Of a stretch of DNA of 64,000 nucleotides, positions 43,477-51,967 are shown in pieces (within the stretch, counting starts at the first letter, position 1; every line of letters begins with the position of its first letter). The stretch is from Candidatus Poribacteria bacterium (GTDB taxonomy: Bacteria; Poribacteria; WGA-4E; WGA-3G). The position numbers and the translations under genes are program-made. A model generated the notes under the pieces. The model searched no databases and had not been told where the DNA came from. It saw only the letters and a list, made by a program, of their open reading frames with translations. The DNA is taken from assembly GCA_022828145.1 (NCBI GenBank), contig JAJEJA010000104.1, positions 1-64,000 of the forward strand. The letters are read 5' to 3'.

Positions 43477-44646
43477 CTACCGTGATAGGAGATGTGTTTC
43501 TGTTTTATATTGGTCTACTATTTGATGTTCCCTTGGTAGATAGATTGCAACCGAGATGTCAATACCGTGTAGATATTGACACATCAAGGGACCGATCTCT
43601 TTCCAGTGCAGTCCTCCCAATCCACAACCGAGTGCTGGCATTGCAAGTGATTGAATTCCTTCCTTTTGAAAATTGTCGCGAACCCATGCAAGACCGCCTT
43701 CAATATCATCTAAACGTGAGTTGTCTTTCCAATGCCGTTTCGTCGCGAAAAGCAGGAACCACTTCACAGCATTCGGCGTAACAAGCGGTGTCCCAAGATC
43801 AGCTAATTCCTCATCTAACGAACTTTCACGTTTGTATAGATAAGGTTTTGTTGCTGTAATTCGTTTTGCTCGGCAGACATCCTGATATGCCACATAGACA
43901 TCGGGAAATTGGTATTTAGCACGTGAAGCTAATCCTTTTCCCATCACGCCTTGTAGATTAACGCTAATTGTTAGTGTCTGTAGATTTGAAAAGAACATAT
44001 CTCCATCAATTAGTGAAATGTTTTCACCGATTCTTTTCCGACTATAAGGTTGGAAGAACATATCTGGTTCGGAGCTAACAGTAACATGAGAATTTCCTAT
44101 TTTTCCCTTTACCGCATCTTGCACTGAATTGTTGACTACATAAATTGATTGAATATACTCAGCTTTGACGTGTTCGGGAATTAAACATTCAGCCATAATT
44201 TTGCGTTTAGATCCGTCATCTCTGTTCCACCAATCGTTTTTGATTATTGACCACTGTTGTCTAAGCACTTCCAGACCTTTGGAGGGGTGGTGAAATTGGG
44301 TTGTTTCATGGGCTGCGTTTCCATCCGTAATAAATACCCCTTGTTCATTTAACACTTTCTTGTTAACGCCAACAACAGCCAGATTTTTTGCATCTTTTTC
44401 ATGGACAACGCGATACATCATAGCGTTACGGGGTTGGAAGTAGAGGTTCGCATAAGACCAGAGACTTCTTTTATCTGGTGCCGTTATTTGGTTACGTCTA
44501 TTGACGATATCCGCATCATAGATATGGGTAGAATGCACCCCTTCTGCTTCAATTTTTTCGTGGGAGTAAACCCCTCGCGTAAGGATAGAAGGTAGGTTGT
44601 CTATGTGCGTGATGTAGCAGAGTTCTCGTATGTCTAATTTTGGCAT
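43477..44646 (-). CDS. darTG: Fused DarT-like DNA ADP-ribosyltransferase and DarG-like macrodomain
   Basis: A 389-residue protein that joins both halves of a toxin/antitoxin pair. Residues 1-200 match DarT (DUF4433), which ADP-ribosylates thymidine in single-stranded DNA: YITHIDNLPSILTRG (H14), LYFQPRNAMMYRV (R73), and the catalytic-Glu segment KIMAECLIPEHV (E153). Residues 205-375 match the DarG macrodomain that reverses the modification: ISLIDGDMFF, LQGVMGKGLASRAK, LLFATKRHWKDNSR, and LAMPALGCGLGGLHWKEIGP. DarT and DarG are normally encoded by adjacent separate genes. The DarG C-terminal DarT-binding domain is absent, consistent with covalent linkage. Cytoplasmic; expected to act in phage defence. 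Confidence 0.87.
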   Translation of the reverse strand: MPKLDIRELCYITHIDNLPSILTRGVYSHEKIEAEGVHSTHIYDADIVNRRNQITAPDKRSLWSYANLYFQPRNAMMYRVVHEKDAKNLAVVGVNKKVLNEQGVFITDGNAAHETTQFHHPSKGLEVLRQQWSIIKNDWWNRDDGSKRKIMAECLIPEHVKAEYIQSIYVVNNSVQDAVKGKIGNSHVTVSSEPDMFFQPYSRKRIGENISLIDGDMFFSNLQTLTISVNLQGVMGKGLASRAKYQFPDVYVAYQDVCRAKRITATKPYLYKRESSLDEELADLGTPLVTPNAVKWFLLFATKRHWKDNSRLDDIEGGLAWVRDNFQKEGIQSLAMPALGCGLGGLHWKEIGPLMCQYLHGIDISVAIYLPREHQIVDQYKTETHLLSR

Positions 44647-44929
44647 AATTACTTCTAATCGGTAAGCAAATTCTGTAATTAGACTGTTTGATTGTTTTTG
44701 CCTAAAAAACTTCCTAAAGTTGAGTTAGATAAGATTATACCCTTTATCCTACCTTAATTCCATTTTGAAAACTCTCACGATCACAAAATAAGAGAACTTT
44801 GCTAAGTAATGATGTAGGAACTGATAAAAAACTCTCCTTACCGCGCAACTCACATACAATTGCAATTATGATAGCACATTTTGAGAAAACTTGCTATAAG
44901 AAAGGGTATGTAAGTATTTTGTCACCTTT

Positions 44930-45009
44930 TTTCATAAGAGACGGCACTCGGAGAGTGCCTACTACTATTTTTCATAAGAGACGGCACTCGGAGAGTGCCT
45001 ACTACTATT
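44930..45009. repeat. Two tandem AGACGGCACTCGGAGAGTGC repeats (40-base period)
   Basis: Copies start at 44939 and 44979, each preceded by TTTTCATAAG. Third array of the family. The gap 44647-44929 upstream of the fusion gene shows no gene. Confidence 0.8.
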
Positions 45010-45060
45010 AAGACGATATGAAAACTCAAAACTTCATAGTAAATCCTCTTCTTAAAAAAT

Positions 45061-45086
45061 GTTACGAATTTCGTACAATTCGTAAC
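45061..45086. repeat. GTTACGAATT...AATTCGTAAC hairpin
   Basis: Two perfect 10-base arms around TCGTAC. It is about 200 bases from the larger TACGA palindrome and shares its TCGTAC/AATT vocabulary, so the two may be sites for the same protein. Confidence 0.7.
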
Positions 45087-45289
45087 ATAGGTAAATTGAT
45101 ATTGCGAGCAGTGACTGTGTGGTTGCATAAGGGTTAAAATTGGATCTTCAAAAAATTTTTTTCTGTTGACACTGAAAGGTTTTCATTTCTGAAGGTTTAT
45201 CTTTCTGTGAAACGCCTTCTAAAGGTAATGCTGAGTTAATCGCATTTAGCGGGGAAATCCTGTAATTTCGTAATGTGTCTTCTTTCAAA

Positions 45290-45329
45290 ATCGTACCATA
45301 TGGTACGAAATTTCGTACCGTGGTACGAT
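45290..45329. promoter_or_regulatory. 40-base near-perfect nested palindrome (TCGTACC/GGTACGA)
   Basis: Three overlapping palindromes follow one another: CGTACCATATGGTACG (45292-45307, perfect), GGTACGAAATTTCGTACC (45302-45319, perfect) and CGTACCGTGGTACG (45314-45327). Together they make a 40-base palindrome centred on AAATTT with only the ATA/GTG centres of the outer parts differing. A fourth half-site GGTACGAAATT lies at 45412. This looks like a multi-site operator or a replication/partition site. It is in the gap between the DarT-DarG fusion and the type III mod gene. Confidence 0.6.
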
Positions 45330-45597
45330 TTGGTATAATGGCTTTGGCGTTAGTTACAGTAAGGTTTTGTAGCGTATTTTTTGAGAGAGTCAAAATTTTA
45401 AAATTCCTCATTGGTACGAAATTCTCGCCATGTTGAAATATGCAAGAAAATATTGGATTTTTTCTGATATTGTGATCATTTCTGGAAATTCTATAAAATA
45501 GCATTGTAAGCACCTTTTTATATAAACTAATAGTAATTCACTTAATAACTTGTATTTTATTGTAACATAAATAAAAACAGATGTCAAATTAAAATTG

Positions 45598-46048
45598 AAC
45601 CAGGATTTTCAGGATTATAGGATTTTCTCAGGATAAGAGGTATTTGGTGCTATGAGATGGGTAGGATGGGAAGGATGGAAGAGGGGAAGGATGGAAGGGG
45701 GACCAGGATTTTCAGGATTTTCAGGATTGGACCATGATAAGAGGGGAAGGGGGACCAGGATTTTCAAGATTTTCAGGATTTGACCAGGATAAGAGGGGAA
45801 GGGTGGAAGGATGGAAGAGGAGAAGATGGAAGGTTGGAAGGGGGACCAGGATTTTCAGGATTTTCAGGATTTGACCATGATAAGAGGGAAGAGGAGAAGA
45901 GGGGAGGGTGGAAGGTGGACCAGGATTTTCAGGATTGGACCAGGATAAGAGGGGAGGGGTGAGGGGTGGAAGGATGGAAGATGGATGGAAAAGGGAAGGT
46001 TGGAAGGGTGGAAGAGAGCAGGATTGAAGGGTGGAAGAGGGGATGGGT
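45598..46048. repeat. Purine-rich and CCAGGATTTTCAGGATTTTC repeat region
   Basis: About 450 bases of alternating units: ACCAGGATTTTCAGGATT (at least five partial copies) and GGAAGGGTGGAAGAGG variants with GATAAGAGGGGAAGG. There is no coding sense. A weaker trace of the same units lies at 54380-54520. These simple repeats are typical of inter-operon space in this genome. Confidence 0.8.
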
Positions 46049-46218
46049 GTGTAAAGTTTTTGGCATGTGTGTTGTCTGAAGCGCGGATTACGCGGAGGAC
46101 GCGGAAACAGGTTTTTGCTGAAATTCGCGCATTGTGTGAAAGGAATGCTGAATTGTTCAATAGCACTTTTAAGAGTCTTCGGTTTGATTGTTTATGCAAT
46201 TGAAACTACTCTGAGAAA

Positions 46219-46400
46219 CAGAGTCAAGGATGAATGTGTTGTAAAAAGAAGCACAATCAAGGATGAATGTGCTACAGCAATAAGCAAGATGAATGGAGTA
46301 AGGAGAGGGTAATGGGGGCTGAATGTGTTGTAGAAAGAAGCACAATCAAGGATGAATGATGCTCAAAGCAACGCACAATCTGGAAGTATGTTAATTATTG
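46219..46400. repeat. GCACAATCAAGGATGAATGTGC palindrome cluster
   Basis: Full palindrome at 46251, degenerate copies near 46220 and 46340, and a half site GCACAATCTGG near 46373. A CGGATTACGCGGAGGACGCGG string precedes the cluster at about 46084. Confidence 0.65.
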
Positions 46401-46480
46401 GTGAAGGTATTGATTTAAAGAAAGGAAGTAAGTGTGTATTTCAATAATATCTATTTTACACAATAATGTCCTTCATATTT

Positions 46481-48676
46481 TCACACTGTGACTTCTACGA
46501 TTGTCATTGTATCATTACCGAATATGTCTACAACTTTAACAGCGATTTTACGTGATCCGGGTTCGCATTCATGTGCAATGCTGGTTAACTCTAGAGAACG
46601 ATCTTTCTTGGTGCGGAAACTTTGCCACTCATTTTCAAAGATATAGTCACCTGACCACTGTTCTTCCCACTCCTCAGTGTCAGGATTCTGCACACGGATA
46701 ATCTCGCGTTTACTCTCAAAGTCAAAATCAACTGACCAATAGTCAATCCAGTCTGTCCATTCTTTCGTCAATACATCTTTGGTAACAATACCATCAGCAT
46801 CTTTGCTAACCTTAATAACCTTCCCTTCTTCCACCACAATTTTACTGCCCTTGTTCTTTAGTGTCTGTTCAGCATGTGAGATAGAATCCTGTGAGTAAAA
46901 GACAGAAAAATCAGTTAATTTTACTGCTACTGTGGCTGGTTTGTCTTTATCTTTTGCTGTTACATGAGGTTTAACTTCAATAAACGCCACATCATGAAAC
47001 ACAACCTGTTCTTGTTCTACTGCGCGCTTATCAAATACTTCGGCAGGAATGTATTTCGGTGCGAGGTCAATACCTTTGTTTTTCGCTTCTTCTAACAGGT
47101 TAGGGAACAATCCCATCTCAAACTCAAATCCGAGTACGTCAACACGGGTGATGTGATTCTTACGACATTCAAGGATTATTTCCTCTATGAATAGACGCGT
47201 CACAGGTAAATTAACGGGACCGATTGCGATAAGCCTCCCTGCTTTTCTGCCTTGAAAACTGGCAAAACCTTCTGCTTTTTCAGCGGAATAAGCACGCAGG
47301 ATTAGCTCCATAAATGCATTTTCCTTTTCTTCCAATTGTTTCTGCTGTTCAACTTCACGCAGATTCGGATTGATACCTACGTAGTGTTGACGTTCATATT
47401 TGCCAAGATTAAGGATTTCAAAGGCGCGATAGTCTTTACCGTCTGCTTTGCGTTGACGTTGAACGCCTATCATCCGTTTGCGTGTGGTGTGTATAGCAAA
47501 CTTGCCAAGGTCTGTGACAATCCATTTACGCCCAAGTTTTTCAGCAACGGCGGCGGTTGTGCCAGAACCGCAGAAGAAGTCAGCGACAAGATCATCTTCG
47601 TTGGAGGATGTTTTGATAATGCGTTCGAGTAAGGCTTCAGGTTTTTGGGTAGGATATCCAACCTTCTCTTTTGATGTATATGCATAAGTTCCTACAGGAT
47701 AATCATTGAATTCTTTTGCCAGTTTCTTTTTTCCAATCCAAACATCCCAAACAGGTTGAGGCCTTTTCTCATTAGCAAAATTTATAGCTTGTTCCTTTGT
47801 AAGTGTAGCGTCATCGCATATATAAGTCTTGAGCCAATTGCTGCCTCCACTGCTTTCTTGACCTCTTTCATAGTACCATCCTTCTTCATCTTTTTGCAAA
47901 GCTTTAGTAATTCTTGTAGATAGTCCGAGTCTCCCTTGTAGATTAAAAATTGATTTGTCTTTTCTATATAGATAAATGTTTTCGTGAGCTTTCGGAAAAA
48001 CTTTACCAGCTCCCATTAGACCACAGATCCAAATAATCTCACTATTCGAAAATCCTGAAAATACTTCATCCAAAACCAATCGGATATGACTATTTACCCT
48101 CCAATCACAATGGACATAAATACTACCATCTTTTGCCAGCAAATCCCGCATCAGAATCAACCTTTCATAGATCATAGCAATAAAGGAATCTTGCCCCTTA
48201 CCCCATGTGTCACGGTAGGCGATCTCTTCAAGGATGTTAGGGTTTTTGGTAAGCGTTTCACCGCCGATCTCTATGTCCATAGAAAAATCAGCACCTACGT
48301 CAAATGGTGGGTCAATATAGATAAGTTTGAGTCCGCCTTGTTTCTCTATTTCATCGCGCAGCGGTCCGTTCTTGAGTGATGATAAAATGAGTTTGTTGTC
48401 ACCCCAAATTAACTTGTTTGTCCACCCTTTTCGTTGCCGTCCGCGCGTGTCAAAAAGATCAAGCTGCTGGTTATTCTCAATGCGAGGTTCGTCTACGTTC
48501 TCAATTGTCTGAAAAGGTAGCACAATGTTGCAAACTTCGTTGGTCTTGCCGTTCCAAACGAGTTCTACTTCGCGCTTGTCTTCAAAAAGCAAAAAGCGGT
48601 ATTTTTCGGGTAGCGGTTTGTCTGCCTCAAGAAATCGGATGATTTCTTGTTGTTCTTGTTCTGTGAGTCGTGGCAT
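46481..48676 (-). CDS. mod: Type III restriction-modification DNA methyltransferase (Mod)
   Basis: A 731-residue adenine methyltransferase of the beta class: the catalytic motif IV is DPPF (122-125, [12 protein letters not shown]) and the SAM-binding motif I is later, [14 protein letters not shown] (about 364-377), followed by [17 protein letters not shown]. The central region between them holds the target-recognition domain. The C-terminal third (from about residue 470) is a long extra domain with [13 protein letters not shown]. It methylates the recognition sequence on one strand to protect host DNA and also directs the Res subunit. Confidence 0.93.
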   Translation of the reverse strand: MPRLTEQEQQEIIRFLEADKPLPEKYRFLLFEDKREVELVWNGKTNEVCNIVLPFQTIENVDEPRIENNQQLDLFDTRGRQRKGWTNKLIWGDNKLILSSLKNGPLRDEIEKQGGLKLIYIDPPFDVGADFSMDIEIGGETLTKNPNILEEIAYRDTWGKGQDSFIAMIYERLILMRDLLAKDGSIYVHCDWRVNSHIRLVLDEVFSGFSNSEIIWICGLMGAGKVFPKAHENIYLYRKDKSIFNLQGRLGLSTRITKALQKDEEGWYYERGQESSGGSNWLKTYICDDATLTKEQAINFANEKRPQPVWDVWIGKKKLAKEFNDYPVGTYAYTSKEKVGYPTQKPEALLERIIKTSSNEDDLVADFFCGSGTTAAVAEKLGRKWIVTDLGKFAIHTTRKRMIGVQRQRKADGKDYRAFEILNLGKYERQHYVGINPNLREVEQQKQLEEKENAFMELILRAYSAEKAEGFASFQGRKAGRLIAIGPVNLPVTRLFIEEIILECRKNHITRVDVLGFEFEMGLFPNLLEEAKNKGIDLAPKYIPAEVFDKRAVEQEQVVFHDVAFIEVKPHVTAKDKDKPATVAVKLTDFSVFYSQDSISHAEQTLKNKGSKIVVEEGKVIKVSKDADGIVTKDVLTKEWTDWIDYWSVDFDFESKREIIRVQNPDTEEWEEQWSGDYIFENEWQSFRTKKDRSLELTSIAHECEPGSRKIAVKVVDIFGNDTMTIVEVTV

Positions 48677-48693
48677 TCTTAACTTGTCTTTCG

Positions 48694-49149
48694 TTATTTT
48701 TCGTTAGTGTTTTCCTTTTCTGGTTCGTCTACTTCAAAGACTTGCACTACGGGGTCACCTGTTTTGACCTTGCTATTTACTTCATCAGGATTATCCTTAG
48801 TCCACGGTGCCTCATATTTCTTTACCCAGCTGGGTGGCATCAGGGATCTGGCATAAGGTCCCAGGACATGAGTGCGTTCGTTTGGAATGGTACCAATGTT
48901 TACCTGTTTTCTTCGGTGTGTAACTGCCACAGAGAATCTTTCTTGAGCCTGCGTAATTTTTATTCTGATTTTCGGACATTCAATAGAACCTAACACTTCG
49001 TTTGTATCAGGGTCTTTTATATCTTGTCCGTTGACATCCAACACATCAAAGTACATACCAACATTTACACCGTGTGCAATTCCTATGTTAATTGCAAGTT
49101 CTTGTGCATTAAGTATACGTGCGACTTTTCCACGAATCGGTTCAGTCAT
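48694..49149 (-). CDS. Small beta-barrel protein between mod and res (FlgT-C-like)
   Basis: A 151-residue protein transcribed between res and mod, 17 bases before mod. The core [51 protein letters not shown] has the pattern of a small beta barrel like the C-terminal domain of FlgT and of a scattered family with the GVxxGMxFxVL and DPxTxExLG signatures. The C-terminus is acidic and Lys-rich. Its position suggests a role with the restriction enzyme, but no such function is established for the family as far as I know. Confidence 0.75.
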   Translation of the reverse strand: MTEPIRGKVARILNAQELAINIGIAHGVNVGMYFDVLDVNGQDIKDPDTNEVLGSIECPKIRIKITQAQERFSVAVTHRRKQVNIGTIPNERTHVLGPYARSLMPPSWVKKYEAPWTKDNPDEVNSKVKTGDPVVQVFEVDEPEKENTNEK

Positions 49150-49249
49150 TGTTTATTTATCCTTGCGTTTAAGGATTTCCATAATTTATCAGTATATCAA
49201 AAGATATGGTGTTTGTCAAAAATAACTATTAAGATTAAGTGGCTTGACA

Positions 49250-51931
49250 CTATGATTTATATTCAGTAAACCCGTCAAGTAGTTGCTGAAATGTTGTCGG
49301 TGAATAAAAATGGAAACTTTCCTCATCAACAAATACAAAGTCGTAGCTTACACCTGATGAGATATTGTTTACATCCTCACACCATTGCGACAAACGTTGC
49401 ATCTTGAGTGGTACATCTAAATCCGCTAATCCCTTCGTTTCTACAACAACTATATTATCATCTGTCAACTTGACAATAAAATCGGGATAATAGTTAGAAA
49501 TATCACCATCAGCATTGACATAATCAAGTTTGAAATGTACGCCGTAGTAGTTTTTGGCGTAGGAGACAACATCTGGACATTCTTCCAGAAACTTGGCAAA
49601 TTCTAATTCTAAATGGCTATCGCCTGTGATAATGTTAAATACAGACTTCGTTGGAACTAAATGCTCTTGGTCTTTGACCATAAAAGGTCTTGTACTGCTA
49701 ATTTTAGTTGTTTCGTTTAACGCTGCATTTCCTTTGTCCTGGACTGTAAGTTCGTTGATTGCACGTTTGAATGTTTCAATGATAGTTTTTGTCGCGCGGA
49801 GTTCAGCGAGATTCTTTATAGTGACGGGATCGTCTAATGCCACCGTTTCACCAAAGAGATGGTGCTGTACAAATTCTTTTATCTTTGCATATAACACATC
49901 ATAACCGCTGACGAGTCGGAGTTCTTTCATGAGAGTCTGTGCAAAATAACCCAGAGCGTTTCGGTAGTCTTCAGTTCCAGGATTTTCTAAAATTGTTGTG
50001 TGTGCTACCTCACTTGTTGTCATATATCGGAATTCAATTTCACGTAATTCATCTACACTGTATGACAAATATACTATCGGCTTAAAGTCAAGACTACTAA
50101 CATCTAATTTTGCAAGATACTGATATTCACGATAGATGCGTCGTGTCAAAATCGGAATTTCAATATCAAGCGCACCAATGTTTTTGTCTACATTTTCATT
50201 GTCTATTTCAATCACAAGAGGAGCAATGGGTTTTGTGCCTTCACCCATCTCTTTACGTTCTAATTCAACCCCTTCTTCTTGTATCTGTTCAACAAAATCC
50301 ATAAAGGCATCGGTTCCGACGACACTCACAGACTCATCTACTGCGTTATTATACATGCGTCTGAGTCCACGCCCAAGCGTCTGTTCCGGTAGAATGTTGG
50401 CTTTTGCAGAATAGGCACGGAGACCTACAATGGTGGTGACGTTTTTAACATCCCACCCTTCCTTGAGCATTAACACGGAGACGATTGCTTTGTATGGACT
50501 GTCCCATGAATCAATCTGATTCGCTTGCGAACGTAGTTTTTCAAGCTCTTCCTTTTTCTTACCAGTTGCTGCCTCAGAGATTTCACCGTTTTTCTTGGTA
50601 TGAATTGTCAGCACAGCATCCTTCAGGTCAGGATAGAAATTTTCGAGGAATTCTGCCACTTCATCACAGTTTCGTGTGTCATCTGTCATCACAAAAAGAA
50701 TTGCTTTTTTACCCAATTTCTCATGTTCTGCATAAGCTTTACGCCACTCAATAACGCCAAGATTAAGATAGTCCGCATATTTCTCTGTGAACTTCACACT
50801 CTGTTGTTCTCTAAGTTTCGATCTGCTTTCATTATCTGGAAGGATTGGGTGTTTTACGACATTTTGAGATATTGCTTCTACAAGTGGATAATCTGAGACA
50901 GTTTGGACAAAGATTGCGCCGTTGTTATGCTTTGGGGTTGCGGTTACGTCAACCTGCAAAGTCAATTCGCTGTCTTTTTGCACAAGGCGGTTGTGAATAT
51001 CTTCAATTGACTTAAACCATGCCATCTTAGGATCATGGATATGATGTGCCTCATCATTGAGTACCATCAATTCGTCAATATCCCGGACGATGTCCCCGAG
51101 GTCTACTTTGGAATCTGTAGTTTCACCAGTCGGTTTTTTGCCTAAGTAGTATTCCATCGTATTGTCATCATCTGGTGAAGGGGGTGTTTGGTCACTGGAA
51201 TAGACACGATGGATATTGGTGAGAAAGATGTTACCAGTAGGTCGGATAGTGCGGACTTCATCCTGCACATGCAAGGTAAGTTGAAAATCGTTTCGCCAAT
51301 TCTGTCCTTCATATCCGTTATCTGGTAACACGGGGTCATCAAAGAAGATTTGCAATCCTTGGAAATCGTGATAGAGACGGTCAAGCACAATGATGTTAGG
51401 TGCGATGACAAGGAAATTCCGTGAGAGTTCAGAAGCGTGTTCATACAACTTGTGAAAGAAACTCCACGCTATAGCGAGACTCATTACCTTTGTTTTGCCA
51501 GTGCCTGTTGCCATTTTTATGACAAACCTTCGCCAGTTTTCATCAAACAATCCCGCTGAAACAAAACCGGAACTGTCAAACCGCATCAGGTCGTATTTAT
51601 CTTGGACCTTGACGACATCATAGAGATAGATGATAGTTTCGAGTGCTTCGCGTTGGGCAAAGTAATATTGAAACTGCTCCATTGTGCCATCAGACTTTTC
51701 TTGCAGGTGTGGTGTTTTGAACCACCAATTGAGTAGTGCTTTGCTTGTTTCTGATGCATCTTTGTAGTTGTTGTCACGCCAGGCTTTTACCGCATCACGG
51801 ATTTTTTGAACAAGCGGAGGAAGTAACATGCCGCTACCCATTAAGGACAATTGCGTTGCATCTGGTGTCCATCTAATTGATGGATCAATGATTACATGCG
51901 GTGATTCGGGGAAATCAGTGTGTAATGGCAT
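49250..51931 (-). CDS. res: Type III restriction enzyme helicase/nuclease subunit (Res-like)
   Basis: An 893-residue superfamily 2 helicase with nuclease. Walker A is MATGTGKTKV (residues 140-149), Walker B/DEAH box is LNDEAHHIHD (around 295), SATATION motif III is VDVTATPKHN, and motif VI is QTLGRGLRRMY. The C-terminus has a PD-(D/E)xK nuclease: YYPDFIVKL... VVVETKG. The N-terminal opening VIIDPSIRWTPD is shared with a branch of restriction helicases that work with a Mod-like enzyme. All motor and nuclease motifs are intact. First gene of the unit with the small gene and mod. Confidence 0.92.
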   Translation of the reverse strand: MPLHTDFPESPHVIIDPSIRWTPDATQLSLMGSGMLLPPLVQKIRDAVKAWRDNNYKDASETSKALLNWWFKTPHLQEKSDGTMEQFQYYFAQREALETIIYLYDVVKVQDKYDLMRFDSSGFVSAGLFDENWRRFVIKMATGTGKTKVMSLAIAWSFFHKLYEHASELSRNFLVIAPNIIVLDRLYHDFQGLQIFFDDPVLPDNGYEGQNWRNDFQLTLHVQDEVRTIRPTGNIFLTNIHRVYSSDQTPPSPDDDNTMEYYLGKKPTGETTDSKVDLGDIVRDIDELMVLNDEAHHIHDPKMAWFKSIEDIHNRLVQKDSELTLQVDVTATPKHNNGAIFVQTVSDYPLVEAISQNVVKHPILPDNESRSKLREQQSVKFTEKYADYLNLGVIEWRKAYAEHEKLGKKAILFVMTDDTRNCDEVAEFLENFYPDLKDAVLTIHTKKNGEISEAATGKKKEELEKLRSQANQIDSWDSPYKAIVSVLMLKEGWDVKNVTTIVGLRAYSAKANILPEQTLGRGLRRMYNNAVDESVSVVGTDAFMDFVEQIQEEGVELERKEMGEGTKPIAPLVIEIDNENVDKNIGALDIEIPILTRRIYREYQYLAKLDVSSLDFKPIVYLSYSVDELREIEFRYMTTSEVAHTTILENPGTEDYRNALGYFAQTLMKELRLVSGYDVLYAKIKEFVQHHLFGETVALDDPVTIKNLAELRATKTIIETFKRAINELTVQDKGNAALNETTKISSTRPFMVKDQEHLVPTKSVFNIITGDSHLELEFAKFLEECPDVVSYAKNYYGVHFKLDYVNADGDISNYYPDFIVKLTDDNIVVVETKGLADLDVPLKMQRLSQWCEDVNNISSGVSYDFVFVDEESFHFYSPTTFQQLLDGFTEYKS

Positions 51932-51967
51932 GAACTACATGAACTCCTTAAACTACTCATATTAAGC

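Noticed and set aside
45148-45513. Minus-strand frame of 121 codons
   Set aside because: It runs through the 40-base palindrome and repeated TACGAAATT words, has no family resemblance and no good ribosome binding site; composition is that of the surrounding A/T-rich gap.
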